Assembly (NCBI GenBank): GCA_047921455.1
Contig: JBLRWC010000015.1
Span: 1-56,152 of the forward strand
Reading direction: 5' to 3'
Length of the DNA: 56,152 nt
Source: XN24 sp047921455
GTDB lineage: Bacteria; Pseudomonadota; Gammaproteobacteria; Steroidobacterales; XN24
Below, in pieces: positions 1-8,622 of this stretch (positions are counted from its first letter, which is position 1; every line of letters begins with the position of its first letter). Under the pieces are notes generated by a model. The model was not told where the DNA came from and ran no database searches. It worked only from the letters and a program-made list of their open reading frames with translations. The translations under genes and the position numbers were made by a program.

Positions 1-3
1 GGC

Positions 4-411
4 CTACTTCACGACGCTCAGCTTCGGCGGCCCCTTCGGTCCCGGCGTGTCATCGTCGCCACCGTCGTTACCAGGCGGTGGGTCGCCCTCGGTGTCGGTG
101 AAGATCATGCCCTCGCCGGATTCGCGGGCGTAGATGCCGAGCACGGCGCGGACCGGCACGTAGACCGGGAACGGCACGCCACCGAAACGGGCGCTGAATT
201 CGACCGCGTCGTTGCTGATGTTGAGGGCCTGGGTGGCGGACCCGCCGATGTTGAGCACGACCTTGCCGTCGGTGACGTATTGCGACGGCACCTGCACGCC
301 TTCCTGCGACGCATCCACGACGATATGCGGGGTCTCGCCGTTGTCTGAGATCCACGCGACCATCGCCCGAAGCAGGTAGGGGCGGCGGGGGCGGCGGCCC
401 TGGCCCTTCAC
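4..411 (-). CDS. sspB: ClpXP protease specificity-enhancing factor SspB
   Basis: Cytoplasmic adaptor that delivers ssrA-tagged and other substrates to the AAA+ protease ClpXP. The 135-residue product opens with the family block RPYLLRAMVAWISDNGETPH, keeps the SspB core to about residue 105, passes through an acidic Pro/Gly linker and ends in PPKLSVVK, which matches the ClpX-docking tail of the family. I place the start at a GTG (409-411), two bases after the sspA stop. The frame stays open further upstream, but that part overlaps sspA and has no SspB likeness. The sspA-sspB pair behind petABC is a common gammaproteobacterial arrangement and suggests co-transcription with sspA. Confidence 0.93.
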   Translation of the reverse strand: MKGQGRRPRRPYLLRAMVAWISDNGETPHIVVDASQEGVQVPSQYVTDGKVVLNIGGSATQALNISNDAVEFSARFGGVPFPVYVPVRAVLGIYARESGEGMIFTDTEGDPPPGNDGGDDDTPGPKGPPKLSVVK

Positions 412-413
412 AC

Positions 414-1013
414 TCAGGGGCGCATCTCCAGCTCGAATTCGGTCAGGCTGGCGCGGAAAGACGGCCGGCTGAACAGCGTCTCGGCGTACTTGATGATATT
501 GCGCCCGTGGGTCGGCGGCAGGTCCACGTCCCAGCGCGGCAGGCGCCACAGGATGGGCGCGATGCTGCAATCCACCAGCGAGAATTCGTCGCTCATGAAA
601 AACGGCTTGACGCCGAACAGGTCTGCGCTCGACAGCAGGCTCTCGCGCAAGTCCTTGCGCGCCCGGTTCGCCGTGCGCTTGTCGCCGCGCTCGAGATCCT
701 CGATGAGCGAATACCAGTCGCGCTCGATGTGGTACAGGGCGAGGCGGAAACGCGCCCGGCTGACCGGGTCGACCGGCATCAGCGGTGGATGCGGGAAGCG
801 CTCGTCGAGGTATTCGGCGATGACGCGCGAGTCGTATAGCACCAGGTCCCGGTCCACCAGCGTCGGCACGCTGTTGTAGGGATTCAGGTCGAGGAGATCC
901 TCGGGGAGACTCGCCGCCTCCACGTCTACGACGTCGAGCGTGATGCCTTTTTCGGCCAGCACGATACGCACGCGGTGGCTGTGAGGACAGGTCGGATCCG
1001 AAAACAGTGTCAT
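414..1013 (-). CDS. sspA: Stringent starvation protein A (GST-fold RNA polymerase-associated protein)
   Basis: SspA binds RNA polymerase and alters transcription in stationary phase or starvation; it has a glutathione S-transferase fold without the usual GST activity. The 199-residue product has an N-terminal thioredoxin-like half (MTLFSDPTCPHSHRVRIVL, then NPYNSVPTLVDRDLVLYDS, the cis-Pro and substrate-loop region) and a helical C-terminal half from about residue 85, ending in ETLFSRPSFRASL. The length is close to E. coli SspA. It lies between petC and sspB on the same strand with short spacers, so it is probably in one transcript with them. Confidence 0.93.
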   Translation of the reverse strand: MTLFSDPTCPHSHRVRIVLAEKGITLDVVDVEAASLPEDLLDLNPYNSVPTLVDRDLVLYDSRVIAEYLDERFPHPPLMPVDPVSRARFRLALYHIERDWYSLIEDLERGDKRTANRARKDLRESLLSSADLFGVKPFFMSDEFSLVDCSIAPILWRLPRWDVDLPPTHGRNIIKYAETLFSRPSFRASLTEFELEMRP

Positions 1014-1050
1014 TTTGCCTCGCCTGCGGTGGTTGCCGCGCGTGAGAAGG

Positions 1051-1806
1051 TCACTTGACGTCCTTCCAAAGCTCCTTGTAATACAGCCAGGAGAACGCCA
1101 ACAGCACCAGCAGAAACAGCAGCACGTAGATGCCGAGGCGCTGGCGTTCCAGCTGCATCGGCTCGCCTGCCCAGGAAAGGAATGCCGTAATATCCCGCGC
1201 GGCCCGGTCGAACTCGTCCGGCGTCATCGAGCCCGGTTGCACGAGTTCGAAACGCTCGAAAACCTGGCGGCGGGCGCCATCGGCGTCGACTTCCTCGCGA
1301 TAGACCGCTTCCTGCACGCCCTGCAACTCCCACAGCACGTGCGGCATCGCGGTGCCCTCGAGGACCTTGTTGTTGCTGCCCGTGGCGCGCGAGGACGGGT
1401 CCGCATAGAAGGACCGCAAAAAAGTATAGATATAGTCCGTGCCGCGCGCGCGCGCGATCAGCGAGAGGTCGGGCGGCGCAAGACCGAACCAGCCGGCGGC
1501 GTCCGCAGCGGGCATGGCGATCCGGATCTGGTCGTGCGGACTATCGCCAGTGAAGCGCAGGTTTTCGGCGACGAGTTCGTCGGTGAGCCCCAGCCCGTCG
1601 GCGAGCGTGTTGTAGCGCACGTACTGCAGGGAATGGCAGCCCAGGCAGTAATTCACGTACAGGCGGGCGCCGCGCTGCAGTGAGGCCTGGTTGCCGACGT
1701 CCGCGCCGGAGGACTCCAGGGGAATCGCCGGCGCTGCGGCGGAAACGAGACCGGGCGCCGCAAGCAGCAGCGCCGCGAGCAACAGCATCGGGAAACGCCT
1801 AGCCAT
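1051..1806 (-). CDS. petC: Ubiquinol-cytochrome c reductase, cytochrome c1 subunit
   Basis: Cytochrome c1 of the bc1 complex; it takes electrons from the Rieske protein and passes them to soluble cytochrome c on the periplasmic side. The 251-residue product has a signal peptide (about residues 1-23), a c-type heme site CLGCH at 54-58, later Met-Pro motifs that could give the second heme ligand (IAMP, TAMP), and one C-terminal membrane anchor (about 225-245) followed by KELWKDVK. Its start overlaps the end of petB by 8 bases, which suggests translational coupling. It is the last gene of petA-petB-petC. Confidence 0.96.
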   Translation of the reverse strand: MARRFPMLLLAALLLAAPGLVSAAAPAIPLESSGADVGNQASLQRGARLYVNYCLGCHSLQYVRYNTLADGLGLTDELVAENLRFTGDSPHDQIRIAMPAADAAGWFGLAPPDLSLIARARGTDYIYTFLRSFYADPSSRATGSNNKVLEGTAMPHVLWELQGVQEAVYREEVDADGARRQVFERFELVQPGSMTPDEFDRAARDITAFLSWAGEPMQLERQRLGIYVLLFLLVLLAFSWLYYKELWKDVK

Positions 1807-3061
1807 GGTAGGTGATCCTGTCCGGGGGCGTCTTTACCTTGTCGATCTTCGAGTAAATCGGCATCAGCAGGAAAAACGCGAAATAAAGAACCGTGAAGAC
1901 GCGTGCGAGGAACGTGTAGGTGGTGGTGGCGGGTTGCAGTCCCAGCCAGCCGAGCATCACGAAGCTGATCACGAACACCGTCAGCGCAACCTTGAAAATC
2001 GGGCCCTTGTAACGAATCGAGCGCACCGGGCTGCGATCCAGCCAGGGCAGCAGGAACAAGGCGAACATGGCGGCGCCCATCGCCAGCACCCCGCCGAGCT
2101 TGTCCGGCACGGCGCGCAGCACGGCATAGAAAGGCGTGAAGTACCACACCGGCGCGATGTGATCCGGCGTCTTCAAGGGATCGGCCGGTTCGAAATTGGC
2201 GTGCTCGAGAAAGAAGCCGCCCATTTCAGGCGCAAAGAACACGATGAGCGCAAACACCATCGAGAACACCACCCAGGCGGGCACGTCCTTGGTGGTGTGA
2301 TAGGGGTGGAACGGAATGCCGTCGAGTGGCTTGCCGTCCTTGCCCTTGTATTTCTTGATCTCAACGCCGTCCGGATTATTCGAGCCGACCTCGTGCAGCG
2401 CCAGGATGTGGGCGACCACCAGGCCGAGCAGCACCAGCGGCAGGGCGATGACGTGCAGGGCGAAGAAGCGGTTCAGGGTCACGTCTGAGATGAAGTAGTC
2501 GCCGCGGATCCACTCGACCAGCGGCTCACCGATCACCGGCAAGGCGCCGAACAGCGACACGATCACCTGGGCGCCCCAGTAGGACATCTGGCCCCACGGC
2601 AGCAGGTATCCGAAGAACGCTTCCGCTGACATGGCCAGGTAGATCAGCATGCCGAAAATCCAGACCAGCTCGCGCGGTTTCTGGTAGGAGCCGTACAACA
2701 GTGCGCGAAACATGTGCAGGTAAACGACGACGAAAAACAGCGAGGCGCCCGTCGAGTGCATGTAGCGAATGAGCCAGCCCCATTCGACATCGCGCATGAT
2801 GTACTCGACCGAGGAGAAGGCCTGCTCCGCGGAGGGCTTGTAGCTCATCGTGAGGAAAATGCCGGTGACGATCTGGATGATGAGCGCCAGCAGGGCGAGC
2901 GAGCCGAATACGTAATACCAGTTGAAATTCTTCGGCGCGTAGTAGCCGGTGACGTGATCCTCCATTAGCTGGTCCCAGGGGAATCGCTTCCTGAACCAGC
3001 CGGAGAGTCCGGCGTCCTGCTTGCCGACCGCGGTCGTTTCGTCGTTGGCGGTGCTGCTCAT
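1799..3061 (-). CDS. petB: Ubiquinol-cytochrome c reductase, cytochrome b subunit
   Basis: Di-heme quinol-oxidising membrane core of the bc1 complex. The 420-residue product is hydrophobic with about eight membrane helices. Heme-ligand histidines lie in YMHSTGASLFFVVVYLHMFR and in FALHVIAL...VVAHILALHE. The Qo-site motif reads PVWY (in HIAPVWYFTPFYAVLRA) where mitochondrial and many bacterial proteins have PEWY; I recall PVWY from other gammaproteobacteria. The ATG overlaps the petA stop as ATGA and the 3' end overlaps petC by 8 bases, a tightly coupled operon. Confidence 0.97.
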   Translation of the reverse strand: MSSTANDETTAVGKQDAGLSGWFRKRFPWDQLMEDHVTGYYAPKNFNWYYVFGSLALLALIIQIVTGIFLTMSYKPSAEQAFSSVEYIMRDVEWGWLIRYMHSTGASLFFVVVYLHMFRALLYGSYQKPRELVWIFGMLIYLAMSAEAFFGYLLPWGQMSYWGAQVIVSLFGALPVIGEPLVEWIRGDYFISDVTLNRFFALHVIALPLVLLGLVVAHILALHEVGSNNPDGVEIKKYKGKDGKPLDGIPFHPYHTTKDVPAWVVFSMVFALIVFFAPEMGGFFLEHANFEPADPLKTPDHIAPVWYFTPFYAVLRAVPDKLGGVLAMGAAMFALFLLPWLDRSPVRSIRYKGPIFKVALTVFVISFVMLGWLGLQPATTTYTFLARVFTVLYFAFFLLMPIYSKIDKVKTPPDRITYHG

Positions 3062-3654
3062 CAGGCGGCCTCCATGTCCACCCCGACCCGGATGGTCGAG
3101 TCATCGACATAATGGTGCGGCGGCACCACGAGATTCAGCGGCGCCGGCACGCCGCGCCAGACGCGGCCGGCGAGATCGAACTTGGAACCGTGGCAGGCGC
3201 AAAAAAAGCCGCCCGGCCATTCCGCGCCACCGAGATCCGCCGCGCCGACGTCGAAACGCGGCATGGGCGCACAGCCTAGATGCGTGCAGGCGCCGATCAC
3301 CACCAGCACCTCGGGCTTGATCGAGCGGTGGCGATTGCTTGCGTACGCCGGCTGCTGGGGTTCCTGCGACTGGGGATCCCGCACGAACTCATCGGCTGTC
3401 GCCAGTCGCTCCACCATTTCCGGCGAGCGTTTCAGCACCCAGACGGGCCGACCGCGCCACTCGACTCGCAGCATGGCGCCCTCGTCAAGCTTGCTGATAT
3501 CCACTTCGACCGGCGCGCCAAGGGCCTGGGCCCGTGCGCTGGGCTTCCAGGAAGCCAGGAACGGCACCGCGACGAATGCTACGCCTACCGCCGAGGTCAC
3601 TCCCGTGGCCACTCCTAGAAACCGGCGGCGACCAAGATCCACACCTTCAGTCAT
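3061..3654 (-). CDS. petA: Ubiquinol-cytochrome c reductase, Rieske iron-sulfur subunit
   Basis: Rieske [2Fe-2S] protein that moves electrons from quinol at cytochrome b to cytochrome c1. The 197-residue product begins MTEGVDLGRRRFLGVATG, with a twin-arginine-like signal/anchor, and carries both cluster motifs, CTHLGC and CACHGSKFD, each giving one Cys and one His ligand. I chose the ATG at 3652-3654, which has an AGGAG about 10 bases upstream. The frame stays open for 34 more codons, but that stretch does not look like Rieske and contains the predicted -10 box. First gene of petABC. Confidence 0.95.
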   Translation of the reverse strand: MTEGVDLGRRRFLGVATGVTSAVGVAFVAVPFLASWKPSARAQALGAPVEVDISKLDEGAMLRVEWRGRPVWVLKRSPEMVERLATADEFVRDPQSQEPQQPAYASNRHRSIKPEVLVVIGACTHLGCAPMPRFDVGAADLGGAEWPGGFFCACHGSKFDLAGRVWRGVPAPLNLVVPPHHYVDDSTIRVGVDMEAA

Positions 3655-3747
3655 CCCGAGCTCACTCCTGGAAACATTCCTGGGGTAAAAGGCCTGCGAA
3701 CCGGGCCAGACGAAGCATTTTTCGCGGCCTGATCGGGCAATCGGGGA

Positions 3748-3753
3748 ATTATA
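3748..3753 (-). promoter_or_regulatory. Putative -10 box of the petABC promoter
   Basis: On the minus strand these six bases read TATAAT, a perfect sigma-70 -10 hexamer, about 94 bases before the petA start. No good -35 box is visible at 16-18 bases, so the assignment rests on the hexamer, its place and the divergent layout with the protease gene. Confidence 0.4.
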
Positions 3754-3824
3754 CACATCGGAGTTTCGGCGTGCCTACCGGCGGCACGGCCATCGGCACC
3801 GCGACGACATGGGCCGACCCTGCC

Positions 3825-3830
3825 TATAAT
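3825..3830 (+). promoter_or_regulatory. Putative -10 box of the DegS-like protease gene
   Basis: A perfect TATAAT on the plus strand 48 bases before the protease ATG at 3878, within the 223-base divergent spacer between petA and the protease gene. The -35 region is not convincing. With the petA box on the other strand it suggests two back-to-back promoters. Confidence 0.38.
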
Positions 3831-3877
3831 ATCCGGCCGCGCATCGCGCATGACGATCCACCCGGGCCTTGACCACG

Positions 3878-4945
3878 ATGGGCAGCACGCGCCAGACACT
3901 GACATTCCTGATTCAATCGGCGGTCCTCGGCCTCGCGGCGGCCTTTGTCATCGTGTTGTTGTTTCCGAACCTGCTGCCGGCCGGCCATCCCCTGCGCGGT
4001 GGCCAGGCCGCCCCCGGTTCCTATGCCGCGGCCGTCGCCGCGACCGCGCCGGCCGTGGCCAACCTGGTCGGCCGGCCCATGGCGCCCGCCGGCTTCGCCG
4101 AGGTGCAGGCCAGCGGCAGCCTCGGCTCCGCAGTGGTCATGGACAGTGATGGCTATGTCATCACGAACCACCACGTCATCGCCGGGATGCACGATCTGCA
4201 GCTGGTGCTCGTGGACGGGCGCACCGCGCCCGCCACGCTGGTCGGCACCGACCCGGACACGGATATCGCGTTGCTCAAGGTGGAACTGGCGGACCTGCCG
4301 CGTATCCGGGTCGGTCGCTCGGACCAGCTCATGGTCGGCGAAGTCGTGCTCGCCATCGGCAATCCCTTCAGTATCGGCCAGACCGTTACCCAGGGCATCG
4401 TCAGCGGTACCGGCCGCGGTCAGCTCGGGCTGTCGCAATTCGAGAATTTCATCCAGACGGACGCCGCCATCAACGTCGGCAACTCCGGCGGCGCGCTGGT
4501 CAACGCGCGCGGCGAACTCATCGGCATCAACACGGCATTTTTCTCCCGCCGTCTCGATTCGGAAGGCATCGGCTTCGCGATTCCCGTCAACCTGGTACGC
4601 GGCGTCATGCAGGACCTGAAGGCACACGGCCGCGTGATTCGCGGCTGGCTCGGCGTCGGCACCCAGACGCTGACGCCGGCCCAGGCACGCATGCTGGGCT
4701 TGCCCGAGCCCTATGGCATCATCCTGACCACGGTCCAGCCTGGCAGCCCCGCCGACGTGGCCGGCCTGCGGCCGAACGACGTGATCACGCATGTGAACGA
4801 CGAGCCCGTGATGGTCTGGCAGGACGCGCTGCGCAGTATCGCGGCGATGCGGCCCGGCACGACCGTGGCGCTGAGCGGCAGCCGCCAGGGCGAGCCGTTC
4901 AGGATCGAGGCCGAAGTCGCCGAACGGGCGCCGTCACGGCGTTAG
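3878..4945 (+). CDS. degS: DegS-like membrane-anchored serine protease (HtrA family)
   Basis: Trypsin-like periplasmic protease of the HtrA family, anchored in the inner membrane by one N-terminal helix (about residues 9-30). In E. coli, DegS senses misfolded porins and starts the sigma-E response. The 355-residue product shows the catalytic triad: His in VITNHHVIAG, Asp in DPDTDIALLKV, Ser in NVGNSGGALVN. A single PDZ domain follows (about 255-350). One PDZ and an N-terminal anchor fit DegS better than DegP/DegQ. The ATG at 3878 is preferred to the in-frame TTG at 3869. The 3' end overlaps the convergent murA by 12 bases. No rseA/rpoE is present here, so the sigma-E role is inferred. Confidence 0.9.
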   Translation: MGSTRQTLTFLIQSAVLGLAAAFVIVLLFPNLLPAGHPLRGGQAAPGSYAAAVAATAPAVANLVGRPMAPAGFAEVQASGSLGSAVVMDSDGYVITNHHVIAGMHDLQLVLVDGRTAPATLVGTDPDTDIALLKVELADLPRIRVGRSDQLMVGEVVLAIGNPFSIGQTVTQGIVSGTGRGQLGLSQFENFIQTDAAINVGNSGGALVNARGELIGINTAFFSRRLDSEGIGFAIPVNLVRGVMQDLKAHGRVIRGWLGVGTQTLTPAQARMLGLPEPYGIILTTVQPGSPADVAGLRPNDVITHVNDEPVMVWQDALRSIAAMRPGTTVALSGSRQGEPFRIEAEVAERAPSRR

Positions 4946-6214
4946 CGGCTGGCGTGCCGCCGGAACCCGCTGGATCGCGGCGCCAAGCTGCGACAGCTTC
5001 TCTTCAATGCACTCGTAACCGCGGTCGATGTGATAAATCCGGTCGATGAGCGTTTCGCCGTGCGCCGCCAGGCTCGCAAGCACGAGGCTGGCCGAAGCGC
5101 GCAGGTCCGTCGCCATCACGGGCGCGGCCTGCAGGCGCTCTACGCCATGGACGATCGCCGTGTTGCCCTCCAGGCGGATGTCGGCGCCCATGCGCTGCAA
5201 CTCCTGAACGTGCATGAAGCGATTCTCGAAGATGGTCTCCACGATGGTGCCGGTGCCCCGCGCGATCGCGTTCAGCGCGACGAACTGGGCCTGCATATCC
5301 GTCGGAAAGGCCGGATAAGGGGCAGTGCGCAGGTTGACCGAAACCGGGCGCTGTCCCTGCATGTCGAGTTCGATCCAGTCCGGGCCGGTACTGATCCGTG
5401 CGCCGGCCTCCGCCAGCTTGGCGAGCACCGCGTCGAGGTGCTCGGGGCGGGCCTGGCGCAAGCGCACATGACCGCCGGTAATGGCGCCGGCCACCAGGTA
5501 GGTGCCGCTCTCGATGCGGTCGGGCAGCACGTCGTACGACGTCCCGCCAAGACGCTCGACGCCCTCGATGACGATAGTGCCGGTGCCGGCGCCCTGGATG
5601 CGCGCCCCCATGGCCACCAGGCAGTCGGCAAGGTCAACGACTTCCGGCTCGCGCGCCGCGTTCTCGAGGATGGTCTCGCCCTTGGCCAGGACGGCCGCCA
5701 TCAGCAGGTTCTCGGTACCCGTCACCGTCACCGTGTCGAGCACGATGCGTGCACCGTGCAGCCGGTCGGCGCGCGCGCGGATGAAGCCGTCCTCGATCTG
5801 CACGGTCGCCCCCATGGCCCGCAATCCCTCGATATGCAGGTTGACCGGGCGCGCGCCGATGGCGCAACCGCCGGGCAGCGAGACATCGGCGCTGCCGTGC
5901 CGCGCCACCAGCGGCCCGAGCACCAGGATCGAGGCACGCATGGTCTTGACGAGCTCGTAGGGCGCGACCAGGTCGTTGATGCTGCGCGGGTCCACTTCCA
6001 CGCGCATGCGCTCGTCGATGGTGACGCCGACGCCCATCCGGCCGAGCAGCTCGATGGTGGTGGTGATGTCCTGCAGGTGCGGCACATTGCCGATCGACAC
6101 GGGCTCGTCCGCCAGCAGGGTCGCGGCCAGGATGGGCAGCGCCGCATTCTTGGCGCCGGAGATGCGAATCTCGCCCTCCAGCCGGCGCCCACCTCCGACC
6201 AGCAACTTGTCCAT
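4934..6214 (-). CDS. murA: UDP-N-acetylglucosamine 1-carboxyvinyltransferase
   Basis: First committed step of peptidoglycan synthesis: transfers enolpyruvate from PEP to the 3-OH of UDP-GlcNAc in the cytoplasm. The 426-residue length is normal. Seen are the N-terminal KNAALP motif after SGA, the fosfomycin-target Cys at residue 117 in LPGGCAIGARPVNLH, and the late block NRFMHVQELQRMGADI. The Cys means the enzyme should be fosfomycin-sensitive rather than the Asp-type. It lies 12 bases downstream of ibaG, a common pairing, and overlaps the convergent degS tail by 12 bases. Confidence 0.97.
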   Translation of the reverse strand: MDKLLVGGGRRLEGEIRISGAKNAALPILAATLLADEPVSIGNVPHLQDITTTIELLGRMGVGVTIDERMRVEVDPRSINDLVAPYELVKTMRASILVLGPLVARHGSADVSLPGGCAIGARPVNLHIEGLRAMGATVQIEDGFIRARADRLHGARIVLDTVTVTGTENLLMAAVLAKGETILENAAREPEVVDLADCLVAMGARIQGAGTGTIVIEGVERLGGTSYDVLPDRIESGTYLVAGAITGGHVRLRQARPEHLDAVLAKLAEAGARISTGPDWIELDMQGQRPVSVNLRTAPYPAFPTDMQAQFVALNAIARGTGTIVETIFENRFMHVQELQRMGADIRLEGNTAIVHGVERLQAAPVMATDLRASASLVLASLAAHGETLIDRIYHIDRGYECIEEKLSQLGAAIQRVPAARQPLTP

Positions 6215-6226
6215 GGCGGGCCCGGC

Positions 6227-6466
6227 TCAGCGGCCGGCAGCCAGCTCCGCCGGGGTCAGCGCGCGAATGGCCAGGGCATGGATCTCGCCGCCCATCTTGT
6301 CGCCCAGGGCGCGATAGACCAGCTGGTGGCGCTGCAGGGGCCGCAAGCCTTCGAATTCTTCCGCCACCACCAGGGCCGCGAAATGGGTGTTGTCGCCGGA
6401 CTCCACCTCCACCCGCGCGGCGGGCAGTCCCTGGCGGATCAACACCGCGATCTCTTCACTGTTCAT
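6227..6466 (-). CDS. ibaG: BolA/IbaG family protein
   Basis: Small BolA-like protein of 79 residues from the ATG at 6464-6466. BolA-family proteins partner monothiol glutaredoxins in iron-sulfur handling; IbaG is the acid-stress paralogue found next to murA. Seen are the N-terminal MNSEEIAVLIRQGLP helix, the central HFAALVVAEEFEGLRPLQRH with the conserved His that can bind an Fe-S cluster, and the C-terminal GEIHALAIRALTPAE. The frame is open for 8 codons further upstream, but the inner ATG matches the family start. Confidence 0.92.
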   Translation of the reverse strand: MNSEEIAVLIRQGLPAARVEVESGDNTHFAALVVAEEFEGLRPLQRHQLVYRALGDKMGGEIHALAIRALTPAELAAGR

Positions 6467-6595
6467 AAGTTGTTCCGGGTTGCCCCGCAAGCGGGGGCCA
6501 TGGCAAAGGGGGCGCCAAGTTTACCGGATGCCGGCCCGGCGCGACATGCGTCACCGGGCGCCCCGCGGACTCACCGGGGAACGGGCGCGGGCGTG

Positions 6596-6601
6596 TATGA
6601 T
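6596..6601 (+). promoter_or_regulatory. Possible -10 box upstream of the exchanger-kds-lpt series
   Basis: TATGAT, 67 bases before the exchanger start, within the 201-base divergent spacer between ibaG and the exchanger. There is no clear -35 box. Offered because a promoter is needed here for the long plus-strand series; weak support. Confidence 0.2.
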
Positions 6602-6667
6602 TATTCGCTGGCCACGGCGCACCAGCGTCCTACCCCGATAACCCCCCCGGATCCTCACCCGACAACG

Positions 6668-7627
6668 ATGCTGAACTACACCGTTGCGACCCTCACTGGA
6701 TTTGTCCTGCTGATCTGGGGCGCGGATCGTTTTGTGCTGGGCGCAGCCAGCACCGCGCGTAACCTGGGCTTGTCGCCCATGTTGATCGGCCTGACGCTGG
6801 TCGGCATGGCCACCAGCGGGCCGGAAATCTTCGTGTCCATCACGGCCTCGCTCGCCGGCGACCCCGCCCTGGCCGCGGGTAACGCCATCGGCTCAAATAT
6901 CGCCAATATCGGGCTGGTGCTGGGCGCGACCGCGCTGATCATGCCCATCACGGTGCACTCGGTAACCCTGCGCCGGGAAATGCCGGCGTTGCTCGCCGTG
7001 ACCTTGGCCATGACCATGGTCTTCATCAACCTGAAACTCGGGCGCATCGAGGGTTTTCTGCTCATCGGCATCCTGGTGCTGGTGCTCTACTGGCTCGTGG
7101 TGCTCGGCAGCCGGACCGGCACGACCGACCCGATCGCGCTCGACTACGCGGCGGAAATGCCCACGGACATCTCCATGGGCCAGGCGATTGCCTGGCTGAC
7201 ATTCGGCCTGGTCATCCTGCTGAGCGGCGCCAACCTGCTGGTCTGGGGCGCGCAAAACCTCGCCGTGGAGTTCGGGGTTTCGGAGCTGGTCATCGGCTTG
7301 ACGGTGGTCGCGATCGGCACGAGCCTGCCGGAGCTGGCTGTGTCCATTGTCAGCGCCCTGAAGGGCGAGCACGACATGGCGATCGGCAACATCATCGGCT
7401 CCAACCTGTTCAACAGCCTGGCCGTAATCGGCATCGCCGGGATCATTCATCCAGCGACTTTCGATCGCGAGCTGCTGACCACCCATTTGCCGGTCATGAT
7501 CGGCCTGACGCTGGTGTTGTTCCTGATGACATACAATTTCCGGGGTGACCACCGCATCAGGCGGATCGAAGGCGCCATACTGCTGGGCACGTTCCTGTGC
7601 TACCACGGCTGGCTGGTAACGAGGTAA
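6668..7627 (+). CDS. yrbG: Calcium/sodium antiporter of the CaCA superfamily (YrbG type)
   Basis: Inner-membrane cation antiporter, 319 residues and very hydrophobic, with about ten helices in two inverted halves. Each half carries the alpha-repeat signature: AAGNAIGSNIANIGLVLG in the first and AIGNIIGSNLFNSLAVIG in the second, with acidic residues just before (SGPEIFVS, TSLPELAVS). The ATG at 6668 starts MLNYTVATLTGFVLLIWGAD, as in YrbG; the frame runs open far upstream only because that DNA is antisense to murA. Placement before kdsD-kdsC-lptCAB matches the E. coli yrbG locus. The physiological ion is not shown by the sequence. Confidence 0.93.
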   Translation: MLNYTVATLTGFVLLIWGADRFVLGAASTARNLGLSPMLIGLTLVGMATSGPEIFVSITASLAGDPALAAGNAIGSNIANIGLVLGATALIMPITVHSVTLRREMPALLAVTLAMTMVFINLKLGRIEGFLLIGILVLVLYWLVVLGSRTGTTDPIALDYAAEMPTDISMGQAIAWLTFGLVILLSGANLLVWGAQNLAVEFGVSELVIGLTVVAIGTSLPELAVSIVSALKGEHDMAIGNIIGSNLFNSLAVIGIAGIIHPATFDRELLTTHLPVMIGLTLVLFLMTYNFRGDHRIRRIEGAILLGTFLCYHGWLVTR

Positions 7628-7632
7628 GACGG

Positions 7633-8622
7633 ATGCACGCGGAAGCAAAACTGGACGACGACAGCCTCATGCGGCTGGGCCGGGAGGTGCTCGACATCGA
7701 GGCCGAGGCCATCCTCGCCCTGCGGGAACGGATCGGGCCCGAATTCATCGCCGCGTGCCGCTACTGCCTCGACTGCCAGGGCCGCGTGGTGGTCACGGGC
7801 ATGGGCAAGTCCGGTCACGTGGCGGGCAAGATCGCGGCAACCCTGGCGAGCACCGGCACGCCGTCGTTCTTCGTCCATCCAGGCGAAGCCAGCCACGGCG
7901 ACCTGGGCATGATCACGGCGACGGACGTCGTGCTGGCGATCTCGAATTCCGGCGAAACGCCGGAAGTGCTGACCATCCTGCCGCTGATCAAGCGTCTCGG
8001 CGTACCACTGGTCAGCATGACCGGCCGGCCCGGCTCGACCCTCGCGACGGCCGCCGACGCGCACCTGCATGTCGGCGTGAGCAAGGAAGCCTGCCCGTTG
8101 AACCTCGCGCCGACCGCGAGCACCACCGCCACCCTCGCCATGGGCGACGCGCTGGCTGTCGCGCTGCTCAACAGCCGCGGCTTCACGCGCGAGGACTTCG
8201 CGTTTTCGCATCCCGGCGGCCTGCTCGGCCGCCGCCTGCTGCTGCACGTGCGGGACATCATGCGCACCGGCGAGCGCATCCCGAAAGTCGCGCCCGACCT
8301 GGCTGTCTCGGAAGGCTTGTTCGAGATCTCGCGCAAGGGCCTGGGCATGACGGCCGTGGTGGACGCCGAGGACCACGTGCTGGGCATCTACACCGACGGC
8401 GACCTGCGCCGCACGCTCGACGCGCACCGGGAGCTGACGACCACGCCGATCGGCGAAGTGATGACCCGCAACGTCAAGACGGTGCAGGGCGCCATGCTGG
8501 CCGCGGAAGCGGTCCGGCTGATGGAGACCCACGCCATCACCGCACTGCTGGTGGTAGACCATGACGACCGGGTCATCGGCGCCTTCAACGTGCACGACCT
8601 GTTGCAAGCGGGTGTCATGTAA
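7633..8622 (+). CDS. kdsD: D-arabinose-5-phosphate isomerase
   Basis: Interconverts ribulose 5-phosphate and arabinose 5-phosphate, the first step of Kdo synthesis. The 329-residue product has an N-terminal SIS sugar-isomerase domain (about 40-175; GMGKSGHVAGKIAATLAST, FVHPGEASHGDLGM, SNSGET) and two C-terminal CBS domains (about 205-325). It begins 5 bases after the exchanger stop and its TAA shares one base with the kdsC ATG. KdsD and GutQ are alike in sequence; the kdsC/lpt context decides for KdsD. Confidence 0.95.
   Translation: MHAEAKLDDDSLMRLGREVLDIEAEAILALRERIGPEFIAACRYCLDCQGRVVVTGMGKSGHVAGKIAATLASTGTPSFFVHPGEASHGDLGMITATDVVLAISNSGETPEVLTILPLIKRLGVPLVSMTGRPGSTLATAADAHLHVGVSKEACPLNLAPTASTTATLAMGDALAVALLNSRGFTREDFAFSHPGGLLGRRLLLHVRDIMRTGERIPKVAPDLAVSEGLFEISRKGLGMTAVVDAEDHVLGIYTDGDLRRTLDAHRELTTTPIGEVMTRNVKTVQGAMLAAEAVRLMETHAITALLVVDHDDRVIGAFNVHDLLQAGVM

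Noticed and set aside
5030..6667. A plus-strand frame running into the Ca2+/Na+ exchanger from far upstream
   Set aside because: It is antisense to murA and ibaG; the exchanger family start is the ATG at 6668.
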